NCBI RefSeq assembly: GCF_016462545.1
Contig: NZ_JAEMTA010000019.1
Span: 1 to 64,000 of the forward strand
Reading direction: 5' to 3'
Length of the DNA stretch: 64,000 nt
Origin: Mycolicibacterium sp.
GTDB lineage: Bacteria > Actinomycetota > Actinomycetes > Mycobacteriales > Mycobacteriaceae
Shown: piece by piece, positions 43,660 through 53,627 of the stretch
How the letters are laid out: every line of letters begins with the position of its first letter
How positions within the stretch are numbered: position 1 is the stretch's first letter
Notes under the pieces: model-generated
Told to the model about the DNA's origin: nothing
Database searches by the model: none
What the model saw: the letters and a program-made list of their open reading frames with translations, nothing else
Position numbers and translations under genes: made by a program

Positions 43660-46347
43660 TCATGCAACCGGCGGACCTGCAGGGCGAGCGGCTGCACGAC
43701 GACGCCGCGGACGACCGGTCACGGCGACGAGAGGCTCGTCGTCGTCCTCATCATCGTCGTCATCATCGTCGGAGTCGTCGGAATCCTCGTCGTCGAGGTC
43801 GTCGTCGTCGTCGTCATCATCGTCGTCATCGTCGGAGTCGTCGTCGGAGTCATCGTCGGCATTGACGTCGATGACTTCGATGTCGTCGTCATCCTCCTCG
43901 TCGTCCTCGTCATCATCGTCGAGGTCGTCGTCGTCATCGGAGTCATCGTCGTCGTCTGACTCGTCGGCGAGCACCTCGTCGACGGGCTCAGTCGCCGCCA
44001 GGTCCTCGGATCCCTCGACGACGACGTCCTCGGCTCCCTCGATGGGACCGTCCTCGTCGTCTTCGTCGCCCTCTTCACGTCCGGTGGCCGCGGCCATGGC
44101 GCGGAACATCGGATGCTCGCCCGCAGCGTGCACGGGCACCTTGGCGACCTGCACCTCTTCTTCGGTACGGCCACCCTTCTTGCCACGCTTGCTGCGACGG
44201 CCGGTCCCCGGCTCGTTCTTGCGGCCAGCGGTGGAGTTGGAGTCCACGGGGTCGCCGTGCAGCATGATGCCGCGCCCGGCGCAGTGGGTGCAGGTGGTCG
44301 AGAAGGCTTCGATGAGCCCGGTGCCGAGCTTCTTGCGAGTCAGCTGCACCAGCCCCAGGGACGTCACCTCGGACACCTGGTGACGGGTGCGGTCCCGCGC
44401 GAGCGCTTCCGTCAGGCGACGGAGCACCAGATCGCGATTGGACTCCAGGACCATGTCGATGAAGTCGATGACGATGATGCCGCCGATGTCGCGCAACCGA
44501 AGCTGACGGACGGTTTCCTCCGCAGCCTCGAGGTTGTTGCGCGTGACGGTCTGCTCCAGGTTGCCGCCCGAACCGGTGAACTTTCCGGTGTTGACGTCGA
44601 CGACGGTCATTGCCTCGGTCCGGTCGATGACCAGCGTGCCGCCCGACGGCAGCCAGACCTTGCGGTCCATTGCCTTGGTGAGCTGTTCGTCGATGCGGTG
44701 CACGGCGAAGACGTCGGGGCCACCGGAGGCGGCGGGCTCGTACTTGCTCATGCGCGGGAGGAGTTCCGGCGCAACCGTCGTCACGTAGTCGCTGATGGTG
44801 TTCCACGCGTCGTCACCGGAAACGATGAGGCCGTTGAAGTCCTCGTTGAACAGGTCGCGGATGACCTTCACCAGCACGTCGGGCTCTTCGTACAACGCCA
44901 TCGCGGCGCCAGCGGCCTTGGCGGTGATCTCCGCGCCCTTGGCCTCGATCTCTTTCCACCGCTCCTGCAACCGGTTGACGTCGGTGCGGATGTCGTCTTC
45001 CTTGACGCCCTCCGACGCGGTGCGGATGATCACGCCCGCATCGGCAGGAACGACCTCGCGGAGGATCTCCTTCAGGCGCTGGCGTTCGGTGTCCGGCAGC
45101 TTGCGGCTGATACCGGTCGACGACGCACCCGGCACGTACACCAGGTAGCGACCGGCCAGCGAGATCTGCGTGGTCAAGCGGGCACCCTTGTGGCCGACCG
45201 GGTCCTTGCTGACCTGCACGACCACGTAGTCACCGGGCTTGAGGGCCTGCTCGATCTTGCGCTGGGCCCCGCCGAGACCGGCAGCCTCCCAGTTGACCTC
45301 GCCAGCGTAGAGCACGCCGTTGCGACCGCGGCCGATGTCGACGAACGCCGCCTCCATGGAGGGCAGCACGTTCTGCACGATGCCGAGGTAGACGTTCCCG
45401 ACCAGGGATGCGGACGCGGCACTGGTGACGAAGTGCTCGACGAGCACGCCGTCCTCGAGCACCGCGATCTGCGTGTAGCGGTCGCCCTCGTGCGGCGGCT
45501 CGGTGCGTACCTTGTCGCGGATCACCATCATCCGCTGCACGGCTTCGCGTCGGGCCAGGAACTCGGCCTCGCTCAGGATGGGCGGGCGACGCCGGCCCGC
45601 ATCCCTGCCGTCGCGGCGGCGCTGACGCTTGGCCTCCAGCCGGGTCGAACCGGCTATGCCCTGAATCTCGTTGTTCTCCTTGGCAGGCTTCGCGGCCCGC
45701 GGCTGGCGCTCGTGGACGACGGTGTTCGGTGGATCGTCGGGTGAGCTCGGGTCGTTGCCCTCGCCACCGCCGGTCTTGCGGCGACGGCGGCGGCGACGGC
45801 GACGGTTGGCCCCGTCCCCACCTGCGTTCTCCTCGTCGGAGCCGTCGTCCTCGGCGTCCTCGTCCTCGTCCTCGGAGGTGTCGTCCGACTCGCCCTGCTC
45901 GGCGGTGTCGCTGTCGCCATCCTCGTCCCCGGGCGACTCGCCGCGGCCGCGCCCGCGTCCTCGGCGCCCGCGGCGGCGGCGGCGATTCGCGGGTCGATCG
46001 CCGTTCTCGTCGTCGGCGTCACCGGCAGAGTCGTCGTCCTCGTCGTCATCGTCCTCGTCCTCGTCTTCGTCCTCGACGACGACGGGCTTGGGGGCGACGA
46101 ATGCCACGGGTTGCGGGGCAACGAAGAGCGGCATGTAGGCCGCAGGCGCCGAGCTCGCGGGCAGGGGTTCGGGCACCGGCGGCGGTTCGGGGTCCACCTC
46201 GAGAGGTTGCGCAGCCTCCGGGACGGTCGCCGCGACACCCTCGGTGAACAGGCTGGCCGAACCGCTGCTCAGGGTGTCGGGCGGTGATTCCTCGCGCCGG
46301 GTGTCTCCGGGAAGATCGAAGGGGGCAGCAATATCACGGTCAGCCAC
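43660..46347 (-). CDS. rne: Ribonuclease E/G, 895 aa, with long acidic arms
   Basis: RNase E is the main endonuclease of mRNA decay and rRNA maturation. As in other mycobacteria the catalytic core is central: the S1 region starts near residue 290 (GDRYTQIAVLEDGVLVEHFV), the active Asp lies in TVVDVNTGKFTG and IVIDFIDMV, and the zinc-link cysteines are CTHC near residue 685. The N-terminal 260 residues are acidic then Arg-rich (NRRRRRGRRGRGRGRG). Residues of about 790-870 are mostly Asp/Glu, ending in RPRRRRAAARPAG. GTG 46347 follows GAGGAG. In M. tuberculosis dctA separates rplU and rne; here it is absent. Confidence 0.95.
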   Translation of the reverse strand: MADRDIAAPFDLPGDTRREESPPDTLSSGSASLFTEGVAATVPEAAQPLEVDPEPPPVPEPLPASSAPAAYMPLFVAPQPVAFVAPKPVVVEDEDEDEDDDDEDDDSAGDADDENGDRPANRRRRRGRRGRGRGRGESPGDEDGDSDTAEQGESDDTSEDEDEDAEDDGSDEENAGGDGANRRRRRRRRRKTGGGEGNDPSSPDDPPNTVVHERQPRAAKPAKENNEIQGIAGSTRLEAKRQRRRDGRDAGRRRPPILSEAEFLARREAVQRMMVIRDKVRTEPPHEGDRYTQIAVLEDGVLVEHFVTSAASASLVGNVYLGIVQNVLPSMEAAFVDIGRGRNGVLYAGEVNWEAAGLGGAQRKIEQALKPGDYVVVQVSKDPVGHKGARLTTQISLAGRYLVYVPGASSTGISRKLPDTERQRLKEILREVVPADAGVIIRTASEGVKEDDIRTDVNRLQERWKEIEAKGAEITAKAAGAAMALYEEPDVLVKVIRDLFNEDFNGLIVSGDDAWNTISDYVTTVAPELLPRMSKYEPAASGGPDVFAVHRIDEQLTKAMDRKVWLPSGGTLVIDRTEAMTVVDVNTGKFTGSGGNLEQTVTRNNLEAAEETVRQLRLRDIGGIIVIDFIDMVLESNRDLVLRRLTEALARDRTRHQVSEVTSLGLVQLTRKKLGTGLIEAFSTTCTHCAGRGIMLHGDPVDSNSTAGRKNEPGTGRRSKRGKKGGRTEEEVQVAKVPVHAAGEHPMFRAMAAATGREEGDEDDEDGPIEGAEDVVVEGSEDLAATEPVDEVLADESDDDDDSDDDDDLDDDDEDDEEDDDDIEVIDVNADDDSDDDSDDDDDDDDDDDDLDDEDSDDSDDDDDDDEDDDEPLVAVTGRPRRRRAAARPAGPPVA
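43735..43975. repeat. GTC/GAC microsatellite-like tract encoding the acidic tail of RNase E
   Basis: About 240 bp built mostly of GTC and ATC triplets on the plus strand (GAC/GAT on the coding strand), encoding runs of Asp with some Glu and Ser. Such trinucleotide tracts are prone to slippage in frame, so tail length is likely to vary between strains. Confidence 0.85.
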
Positions 46348-46650
46348 GTACTCTCCTCAAGCCCCCGGGCGCGTCATGGTGACGCGGCCACGCGAGGGCT
46401 TTCGCTATGGACCCGTGGAACTCTTCCCGGGCTTGTCATGGTCTCGCTCCGAGCGGTCCGTAGGAACCCTCAGTGCCTGGCTGAATGACGGCTGAACGCC
46501 GCGCCGCACTCGGAATGTGTCCTAGGTGGTCGCGCTCGTCCAAGTCTTCATCCGGGTGTCCCGCTCCGTTATGAAGCAGGTCACCCTCGGCCAGTATCCC
46601 ACACCGTGGCGCGGATTCCGACGAGATGCCCTTCTAGGCCCTCGAGGCAG
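46348..46650 (-). promoter_or_regulatory. Long rne leader and promoter region between ndk and rne
   Basis: The 303-bp gap has no credible gene. It should hold the rne promoter and a long 5' untranslated leader. A perfect hairpin (CGCGTCA-CCA-TGACGCG on the minus strand, at 46370-46386) lies just before the GAGGAG site and GTG start of rne. It could limit ribosome access or serve as an RNase E target. Confidence 0.5.
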
Positions 46651-47061
46651 CTAACGCCCGGGGAACCACAGTTCGATTTCGCGCGCCGCCGAATCGGGCG
46701 AATCCGAGCCGTGTACGAGGTTGTCCTGGGTCACCAGGGCCAGGTCACCGCGGATGGTGCCGGGCGCGGCCTTCTCGACGGGATCGGTCCCGCCGGCGAT
46801 CTGACGGAACGCCGCAACGGCCCGGGGGCCTTCGACGATGACCGCCACGACCGGACCCGAGGTGATGAACTCGAGCAGCGACGGGAAGAAGGGCTTGCCC
46901 TCGTGCTCGGCGTAGTGCTGCCGAGCCAGATCCTCGCTCACGTTCTTGAGTTCCAGGGCCGCGATCGTCAGACCCTTGCGTTCGATTCGGCCGAGAATCT
47001 CCCCCACGAGGAGGCGCTTCACGCCGTCGGGCTTGACCAGTACCAGCGTCCGCTCAGTCAC
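46651..47061 (-). CDS. ndk: Nucleoside diphosphate kinase
   Basis: Ndk equalises nucleoside triphosphate pools. GTG 47061 gives 136 residues opening [16 protein letters not shown]. The phosphorylated His lies in [16 protein letters not shown], the family signature, and the protein ends in ELWFPGR. It lies 11 bp after the DUF4233-like gene in the valS-folC-ndk run. Confidence 0.97.
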   Translation of the reverse strand: MTERTLVLVKPDGVKRLLVGEILGRIERKGLTIAALELKNVSEDLARQHYAEHEGKPFFPSLLEFITSGPVVAVIVEGPRAVAAFRQIAGGTDPVEKAAPGTIRGDLALVTQDNLVHGSDSPDSAAREIELWFPGR

Positions 47062-47072
47062 GGCGAGCAAGA

Positions 47073-47480
47073 CTACCCGTCAGTAGGCGGGGGCTGCTGA
47101 CCGGGCAGCAGACCGCGCTCTTGACGCCGCTTCACCTCGGCCCGCAGGTACGCGATCAGCAACCACACGGCCGCGAAGACCACCCCGATGAAGCAGATCG
47201 CGGCGTGGATCACCACCCCACCGATCAGCACGACTTGAACGGCGAGGTTCACCTTCAGCGCCCAAGGCTTGCCCTGCACTCCCGCCAGCAGGATCAGCAC
47301 GCCCGTCATCCCGAGAAGGAAGCCGCCGCTGATCCACGTCAGCCCACCGTTGGAGTACGAAACCACCGGCAGCGCAAGGAGAACCACGATTGCTTCGAGA
47401 ATCAAGGTGCCGGCCATCACGCCGCGGAAGCTCTTCCACGGGTCCGGACCCACCGGTTGCACCTCCATCGGTTCGCTCAC
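47073..47480 (-). CDS. DUF4233-type four-span membrane protein (Rv2446c-like), 135 aa
   Basis: A small polytopic membrane protein with four hydrophobic segments: [54 protein letters not shown] and [20 protein letters not shown]. Its C-terminus is basic then Pro/Gln-rich. GTG 47480 overlaps the folC stop (GTGA). The gene is always tied to folC in mycobacteria as far as I recall; function unknown. Confidence 0.85.
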   Translation of the reverse strand: MSEPMEVQPVGPDPWKSFRGVMAGTLILEAIVVLLALPVVSYSNGGLTWISGGFLLGMTGVLILLAGVQGKPWALKVNLAVQVVLIGGVVIHAAICFIGVVFAAVWLLIAYLRAEVKRRQERGLLPGQQPPPTDG

Positions 47481-48904
47481 GCCGGATCCCTTCCGAAGAG
47501 GGTGCGCGCCGCCCCTGCGGTGAACACCGATCCCGTGATGACGATGCCACTGCCGGAGAAACCGTCGTCGCCTTCCTCGGCCAGCGCGGTCGCCGTCTCG
47601 ATGGCGTCCGGCAACGTCTGCGCCGTGATCACCCGGTCTGGGCCGAAGTGTTCCTCGGCACGCAACGCCAGACCCTCGACGTCCATGGCGCGCGGAGAAC
47701 CGTTGTGCGTCACCACGATCTGATCGAAGGCCGGTTCGAGCGCAGCCAGGATGCCGTCGACGTCCTTGTCGCCCATCACCGAGACGACACCGACGAGGTG
47801 GCGGAAGTCGAACTCGTCGCCCAGAGCCCCGGTGAGCGCTGCGGCGCCCGCGGGGTTGTGGGCCGCGTCGATGAACACCGTGGGGGCGCTGCGCATGCGT
47901 TCCAACCGGCCCGGACTGGCAGCGGAGGCGAAGCCCTCGCGTACCGCGTCCGCGTCGAGTTGACGGTCCGCACCCGCGCCGAAGAACGCCTCGACCGCAG
48001 CGAGCGCGACCAGGGCGTTGTGCGCCTGATGCTCGCCGTGCAGCGGCAGGAACACCTCGGGGTAGACACCGCCGAGCCCTTGCAACTCGAGAAGTTGCCC
48101 GCCGACGGCAACCTGACGGCGCAGGACCGCAAACTCCGAACCTTCGCGAGCTACTGCGGCGTCGGCCCGAACCGATTGCGCCAAAATCACTTCCATCGCT
48201 TCGGGCACCTGTTGGCCGATGATCACGACGGTGTCCGTGCCCGTGCCGAGCCCCTCGGGGTCGTCGGACCGCTTGACGATGATGCCCGCCTTCTCTCCGG
48301 CGATCTCGGCGATCGTGTCGCCGAGGTACTCGGTGTGGTCGATGCCGATCGGCGTGATGACGGCGACGGGCGCGTCGACGACGTTGGTGGCATCCCACCG
48401 GCCACCCATGCCGACCTCGACCACCGCCACGTCGACCGGCGCATCGGCGAACGCCGCGAACGCCATCGCGGTGACGACCTCGAACTTGCTCATCCTGGGG
48501 CCGCCGGCCTCGGTGGACTGCTTGTCGACGAGCTCGACGAAGGGCTCGATCTCGCGATAGGTGTCGACGTAGAGCGCCGGGCTGATCGGGTGACCATCGA
48601 TGGAGATGCGCTCCACCGCCGACTGCAGATGAGGGCTGGTGGTGCGGCCGGTGCGGCGGTGCAGTGCCCGCAGGAGCGCATCGATGATCCGCGCCACCGA
48701 CGTCTTCCCGTTGGTGCCCGCGACGTGGATGCTCGGGTACGCGCGCTGTGGCGACCCCAGCAGCTCCATCAGCGCGGCGATCCGCGCGGTGCTCGGCTCG
48801 AGCTTCGTCTCGGGCCACCGCTGATCGAGCAGGTGCTCGACCTGCAGGAGCGACGCGATCTCGTCGGGCGTCGGGTCCGGACCTCTGAGATCGGGGTCGC
48901 TCAT
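47477..48904 (-). CDS. folC: Folylpolyglutamate/dihydrofolate synthase
   Basis: FolC adds glutamate to dihydropteroate and to folates. The Mur-ligase-type P-loop is [16 protein letters not shown] at about residues 56-71. [16 protein letters not shown] and [15 protein letters not shown] are family signatures, and [18 protein letters not shown] lies in the C-terminal domain. ATG 48904 overlaps the valS stop (ATGA). Length is 475. Confidence 0.95.
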   Translation of the reverse strand: MSDPDLRGPDPTPDEIASLLQVEHLLDQRWPETKLEPSTARIAALMELLGSPQRAYPSIHVAGTNGKTSVARIIDALLRALHRRTGRTTSPHLQSAVERISIDGHPISPALYVDTYREIEPFVELVDKQSTEAGGPRMSKFEVVTAMAFAAFADAPVDVAVVEVGMGGRWDATNVVDAPVAVITPIGIDHTEYLGDTIAEIAGEKAGIIVKRSDDPEGLGTGTDTVVIIGQQVPEAMEVILAQSVRADAAVAREGSEFAVLRRQVAVGGQLLELQGLGGVYPEVFLPLHGEHQAHNALVALAAVEAFFGAGADRQLDADAVREGFASAASPGRLERMRSAPTVFIDAAHNPAGAAALTGALGDEFDFRHLVGVVSVMGDKDVDGILAALEPAFDQIVVTHNGSPRAMDVEGLALRAEEHFGPDRVITAQTLPDAIETATALAEEGDDGFSGSGIVITGSVFTAGAARTLFGRDPA

Positions 48905-51567
48905 GCCAGCCCGGCCAGGCGGGCCGTGATCCGCTCGACCTCTTCGCCGGCGATCTGCTGACGCCCGCGGATCTTGTCGACGACGGCGTCGGGCGCCTTG
49001 GCCAGGAACTCGTCGTTGCCAAGTTTCGCGGCGGTCTGCGCCAGTTCCTTCTTGGCGGCAGCCAGATCCTTCTCGAGCCTGCGTCGCTCGGCAGCAACGT
49101 CGACGGTGCCCGACGTGTCGAGTTCGACCAGCACGGTGCCGCGCGAGAGCCTCACCTCGACGGCAGCCGACGGCGTGAAGCCTTCGGCGGGTTCGGTGAG
49201 CCAGGCCAGCGAGGTGACGGCGGCGACCTGGCTACTCACGTCGGCCTCGGCGATTCCGACCAGTCGCGCCGGGACGCGCTGTCGGTCGTTGAGGCCCTGA
49301 TCGCTGCGGAATCGGCGGACTTCGGTGACCAGCTTCTGCATGTCGGCGATGCGACTCCCCGCACGCGCGTCCAACGCCATCCCCGACGGCTCGGGCCACT
49401 CGGCGATGACGAGCGACTCGGAACCGGTGAGCGACTTCCACAGGGTCTCGGTCACGAACGGCATCACCGGATGCAGCAGCTTGAGCAGGCTGTCGAGAAC
49501 CGCGGCCAGCACGGCGTTGGTGGGTCCGTCGGGCGCCTCGCCGAGTTGCACCTTGGCCAGCTCGAGATACCAGTCGCAGAACTCGTCCCAGGCGAAGTGG
49601 TACAGCGATTCGCAGGCGCGGCTGAACTCGTACCCGTCGAATGCCGAATCAACCTCGGCGCGAACCTCTTCCAGCCTGCCGAGGATCCAGCGGTCGGCAT
49701 CCGTCAGAGCGTCGGGGGCGGGCAGCGGGGCGAGATTCGCGCCGTTCATCAACGCGAATCTGGTGGCGTTGAACAACTTGGTCGCGAAGTTCCGCGATGC
49801 TCGGGCGTAGTCCTCACCGATGGACATGTCGCCGCCGGGACTCGCGCCGCGGGCCAGGGTGAAACGCAGCGCGTCGGCGCCGAACGTGTCCACCCAATCC
49901 AGTGGGTCGATGCCGTTGCCCTTGGACTTGCTCATCTTGCGGCCGAACTCGTCGCGAATCAGGCCGTGCAGGAACACGTTCTCGAAGGGCACCTGCGCCC
50001 CGCGGCTTCCACCGCCGGTGATGGCGTCGTCGTCGCCGACGAAGGTGCCGAACATCATCATCCGGGCCACCCAGAAGAACAGGATGTCGTAGCCGGTGAC
50101 GAGAACGCTGGTGGGATAGAACTTCTCGAGCTCGGGCGTGGAATCGGGCCAGCCCATCGTGGAAAAAGGCCAGAGCGCCGAGGAGAACCACGTGTCCAGC
50201 ACGTCAGGATCCTGTTCCCAGCCCTCCGGCGGGGTCTCGTCGGGTCCGACGCAGACTTTCTCTCCGTTCGGGCCGTGCCAGATGGGGATGCGGTGGCCCC
50301 ACCACAACTGGCGCGAGATGCACCAGTCGTGCATGTCATCCACCCAGCCGAACCATCGCGGTTCCAGGCTCTTGGGGTGAATCACGGTGTCGCCGTTGCG
50401 GACTGCGTCACCCGCCGCCTTGGCCAGAGAGTCGACCCTGACCCACCACTGCAGCGACAGTCGGGGTTCGATCGGTTCGCCGCTGCGCTCCGAGTGGCCG
50501 ACGCTGTGAAGGTACGGACGCTGCTCCTTCACGATCCGACCCTCTGCCGCGAGCGCTTCCCGGACTGCGACGCGGGCCTCGAAGCGATCCATGCCGTCGA
50601 AACGCGTTCCGGTACCGGCGATGCGGCCGCGGGTGTCCATGATCGACGGCATCGGCAGGTTGTGCCGGACACCGATCTCGAAGTCATTGGGATCGTGCGC
50701 CGGCGTGACCTTGACTGCGCCGGTGCCGAATTCGGGGTCGACGTGCGAGTCGGCAACGACGATGACGCTGGTGTCGAGGAACGGGTGCGGCAGGGTCTGG
50801 CCGACCAGCGATCGGTATCGCTCATCGTCCGGGTGCACGGCGATCGCGGTGTCACCGAGCATCGTCTCGATACGCGTGGTGGCGACCACGAGGTGCGGTT
50901 GCGCATCGTCCATCGAGCCGTAGCGGAAGGAGACCAGCTCCCCCTCGACGTCGGAATACTTCACCTCGAGGTCCGAGATGGCCGTCTCCAGCACCGGCGA
51001 CCAGTTCACCAGCCGCTCTGCCTGATAGATCAGCCCCGCGTCGTAGAGCCTCTTGAAGATCGTCCGCACCGCGCGTGACAACCCGTCGTCCATCGTGAAA
51101 CGGTCCCGGCTCCAGTCGACGCCGTCACCGAGTCGTCGCATCTGAGCGCCGATGGTGCCGCCGGATTCATGCTTCCACTCCCACACCTTGTCGATGAACG
51201 ACTCGCGGCCGAAGTCTTCCTTCTTCTTGCCGCCTGCTGCGAGTTGCTTCTCCACCACACTCTGAGTGGCGATACCTGCGTGGTCCATGCCAGGCAGCCA
51301 CAGCACCTCGTAGCCCTGCATCCGCTTGCGCCGGGTGAGGGCGTCCATCAGCGTGTGGTCGAGCGCGTGACCCATGTGCAGGCTGCCGGTCACGTTGGGT
51401 GGTGGCAACACGATCGAGTAGGGCGGTTTGGCGCTCGACGGGTCGGCGGTGAAGTAGCCCGCGTCGACCCAGCCCTGATACAGCTCGGTCTCTACCGCGG
51501 CCGGATCCCACGACTTCGGTAGGGACTGCACGCCAGGGTCATCTGCGGATTTCGGGCTGACGGTCAC
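48901..51567 (-). CDS. valS: Valyl-tRNA synthetase
   Basis: ValS charges tRNA-Val. The class I HIGH motif appears as GSLHMGHAL (residues 61-69) and KMSKS as [15 protein letters not shown] near residue 540. The editing domain includes [20 protein letters not shown] and [12 protein letters not shown], and a C-terminal coiled coil ([20 protein letters not shown]) ends the 888-residue protein. It starts at GTG 51567 behind a long hairpin and is coupled to folC. Confidence 0.97.
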   Translation of the reverse strand: MTVSPKSADDPGVQSLPKSWDPAAVETELYQGWVDAGYFTADPSSAKPPYSIVLPPPNVTGSLHMGHALDHTLMDALTRRKRMQGYEVLWLPGMDHAGIATQSVVEKQLAAGGKKKEDFGRESFIDKVWEWKHESGGTIGAQMRRLGDGVDWSRDRFTMDDGLSRAVRTIFKRLYDAGLIYQAERLVNWSPVLETAISDLEVKYSDVEGELVSFRYGSMDDAQPHLVVATTRIETMLGDTAIAVHPDDERYRSLVGQTLPHPFLDTSVIVVADSHVDPEFGTGAVKVTPAHDPNDFEIGVRHNLPMPSIMDTRGRIAGTGTRFDGMDRFEARVAVREALAAEGRIVKEQRPYLHSVGHSERSGEPIEPRLSLQWWVRVDSLAKAAGDAVRNGDTVIHPKSLEPRWFGWVDDMHDWCISRQLWWGHRIPIWHGPNGEKVCVGPDETPPEGWEQDPDVLDTWFSSALWPFSTMGWPDSTPELEKFYPTSVLVTGYDILFFWVARMMMFGTFVGDDDAITGGGSRGAQVPFENVFLHGLIRDEFGRKMSKSKGNGIDPLDWVDTFGADALRFTLARGASPGGDMSIGEDYARASRNFATKLFNATRFALMNGANLAPLPAPDALTDADRWILGRLEEVRAEVDSAFDGYEFSRACESLYHFAWDEFCDWYLELAKVQLGEAPDGPTNAVLAAVLDSLLKLLHPVMPFVTETLWKSLTGSESLVIAEWPEPSGMALDARAGSRIADMQKLVTEVRRFRSDQGLNDRQRVPARLVGIAEADVSSQVAAVTSLAWLTEPAEGFTPSAAVEVRLSRGTVLVELDTSGTVDVAAERRRLEKDLAAAKKELAQTAAKLGNDEFLAKAPDAVVDKIRGRQQIAGEEVERITARLAGLA

Positions 51568-51588
51568 CTCGACAGTCTAGGAACTCCC

Positions 51589-51649
51589 CGCGAGCAGACA
51601 CGAAAGGCCCTCGATGGCGACTTTTCAGGGCCCTCTACGTCTGCTCGCG
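51589..51649 (-). terminator. Two-stem inverted repeat between the DUF937 gene and valS
   Basis: CGCGAGCAGAC (51589-51599) and GTCTGCTCGCG (51639-51649) are perfect 11-bp arms. Inside them GGCCCT (51606-51611) pairs with AGGGCC (51627-51632). It follows the DUF937 stop by about 15 bp and precedes the valS start by about 20 bp, so it can terminate the upstream transcript or fold in the valS leader. No U-run is present. Confidence 0.65.
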
Positions 51650-51664
51650 AGAGAAACGCAGGGA

Positions 51665-52285
51665 CTACTTCTTGCCGCCGAGCAGCCCGCCCAGAATGTC
51701 CCCGAGTCCGCCGCCGCCCTTGCCGCCACCGAGCACGCTGCCGAGGATGGTGCCGAGCGGGTTGTTGTTGGCCGCTGCGCCACCGCCGGCGGCGCCGCTG
51801 AGAATGCTCCCGAGGATGTCGCCGAGGCCGCCGCCGGAGGCCGCCTGAGGCTGGGGTTCGGCCGGCGCAGCCGGCGCCGAGCCCTTCGTCAGCTGTTTGC
51901 CGATGTAGGCCAGCACGATTGGCGCGAGGATCGGGAGCAGCTGCTTGATCAGGGCGCTGTTGCCCGCACCGCCGCCCGAGAGGGCAGCCGCCACCTGGCC
52001 GCTGTCGTTACCACCGAAGATCTTGGCGATCGCCTTGGACCCGTCGTTCGCGTCGACCTGATCGACACTGACCCCGCCGTCGAGCAGTCCGCTGGCGGCA
52101 TGGTTGCACGCCGCGGTCTCGATGTGCGACGCATGGTCGGGGTCCTGGGCGTTCTGCTGCAGGCCACCGAGCAGCAGCGGGACCAGCGTCTGGACGGCGC
52201 TGTTCACCTCGCCTTCGTCGGCGCCTAGCTTGCTCGCAATCTCATTCGTCGGTATCTCGTTGAGGAGTTCGTCGAGACCAGCCAT
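51665..52285 (-). CDS. DUF937 family protein with a glycine-rich tail, 206 aa
   Basis: The N-terminal 130 residues match the DUF937 layout (MAGLDELLNEIPTNEIASKL, then VQTLVPLLLGGLQQNAQDPD, KQLLPILAPIVLAYIGKQL). The C-terminal 70 residues are Gly/Ala-rich with repeats such as GGGLGDILGSIL, GGGLGDILGGLL and NPLGTILGSVLG, ending GGKK. The repeats look like amphipathic glycine-leucine segments. Function unknown. It is transcribed toward valS, with the hairpin in between. Confidence 0.83.
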   Translation of the reverse strand: MAGLDELLNEIPTNEIASKLGADEGEVNSAVQTLVPLLLGGLQQNAQDPDHASHIETAACNHAASGLLDGGVSVDQVDANDGSKAIAKIFGGNDSGQVAAALSGGGAGNSALIKQLLPILAPIVLAYIGKQLTKGSAPAAPAEPQPQAASGGGLGDILGSILSGAAGGGAAANNNPLGTILGSVLGGGKGGGGLGDILGGLLGGKK

Positions 52286-52353
52286 GACCTGTCCACCTTC
52301 ACCGTTGTGTGTGCACTAGCGCGGTTTTCGACACTAGCCCCAACGATCTCGGC

Positions 52354-53607
52354 TCACAGCCGTTCGGTCTCCATCGTCACGCCGGCGGCCGGGAACCGCG
52401 CCAACAGTGCGTCGCCAAGCGACGCCGCCGGTGTCAGCACGCCGCGGAGATCGGAGAGGGCGTCGCGGTCGAGCGCGAGGGCGAGCCCGCTCTCACCCAG
52501 GAGCACGGACGTCGCCTTGTAGCCCGGATCGCCCTGCTGCGCCATCGTCGCCCGGTACCGGGCCCCGCTGGACGTCGTGGTGTAGGTCTCCACCCGGTAG
52601 TGGCCGTTCTCGCGGGCGCGTTCGCTCGGACCGGTTCCCGGCTTCGGAAGGACGCGTTCGACCAGCCCGCGAGGCAGCTTGTCGAAGTACCGGCTGCCGA
52701 GGCCGAGGACGGCGGCATTGGCAGCGGTACCGAGCGCCGCCGCGATGGGCGCCACCACCGACGACCCGACACTCATGTTCTCCGCGTAGCGGAACGTCCG
52801 TCCGTAGGACCAGTCCAGCAACGCGTTGCTGCGCCGCACGATTCGCGCGTTCGGTGCACCCATCGCGAACGCCCCGGTCCAGATTCCGTCGAGTTCGGGG
52901 GCGATGTCGCGGCCGCGCCGCCACGGGGTGTCGGACTGGTGGCCGAACTCGGGTTCGGCGCCGCGGTCGGTCGTCAGGGTGTAGGGATCGTTCATCGCTC
53001 GCCGAGCGTCGGCGTCGGTCGACGACGTCTGCATGACCTCCACCATCGACGCCGCGGTGCCACCCGACACGCCGCCGGCGAAGCCGCGAAGGACGAAGTT
53101 GGTCTCCCCCAGTTCGCCGGCGCCGTCGGCTAGCGCCCGCTTGTAGAGCGCGTACACCGTGAGATCCGAAGGGATGGAGTCGAATCCGCAGGAGTGCACG
53201 ATGCGGGCACCGTTGTCGGCCGCCTCCTTGTGAAAGAGGTCGATGCTCTCCCGGATGAACATCGTCTCGCCGGTGAGGTCCGCGTAGTCGGTACCCGCCG
53301 CCGCACATGCGGCCACCACCGGCATTCCGTACTTGGTGTACGGCCCGACGGTGGTGATGACGACCCGGGCGCGGGCCGCCATGTCGTTGATGGTGGACGG
53401 CGAGGTCGCATCGGCTTCGATGAGTGGCCACGACTGGGCTGCCTCGCCCAGCGTCTCGCGCACCGCCAGGAGCTTCTGCGTCGAACGTCCGGCGAGGGCA
53501 ATCCGGGCACCCCCGCCTGCGGTGGCGAGGTACTGGGCTGTCAACTTTCCGACGAACCCGGTCGCTCCGTAGAGCACGATGTCGAATTCACGCTGCGGTT
53601 CGGTCAT
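52354..53607 (-). CDS. Saccharopine dehydrogenase-like / trans-acting enoyl reductase family protein (Rv2449c-like), 417 aa
   Basis: A Rossmann-fold oxidoreductase of the group containing the trans-acting enoyl reductases of mycobacterial lipid synthesis. The NAD(P) loop is IVLYGATGFVGKLTAQYL near the N-terminus. AALAGRS-type IALAGRSTQKLLAVRETLG, TTVGPYTKYGMPVVAACA and HSCGFDSIPSDLTVYALY are family hallmarks. In M. tuberculosis the equivalent gene is next to valS as here. A lipid substrate is likely but unproven. Confidence 0.87.
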   Translation of the reverse strand: MTEPQREFDIVLYGATGFVGKLTAQYLATAGGGARIALAGRSTQKLLAVRETLGEAAQSWPLIEADATSPSTINDMAARARVVITTVGPYTKYGMPVVAACAAAGTDYADLTGETMFIRESIDLFHKEAADNGARIVHSCGFDSIPSDLTVYALYKRALADGAGELGETNFVLRGFAGGVSGGTAASMVEVMQTSSTDADARRAMNDPYTLTTDRGAEPEFGHQSDTPWRRGRDIAPELDGIWTGAFAMGAPNARIVRRSNALLDWSYGRTFRYAENMSVGSSVVAPIAAALGTAANAAVLGLGSRYFDKLPRGLVERVLPKPGTGPSERARENGHYRVETYTTTSSGARYRATMAQQGDPGYKATSVLLGESGLALALDRDALSDLRGVLTPAASLGDALLARFPAAGVTMETERL

Positions 53608-53627
53608 GAACCCAAGCTACCGGTGCG

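Noticed and set aside
43640..44390. Plus-strand serine-, isoleucine- and valine-rich ORFs opposite rne
   Set aside because: They are antisense readings of the GAC/GAT repeat tract of RNase E and have no independent support.
51568..51664. T-box leader in front of valS
   Set aside because: The gap is under 100 bp and contains only the inverted repeat; no specifier loop or T-box sequence is visible.
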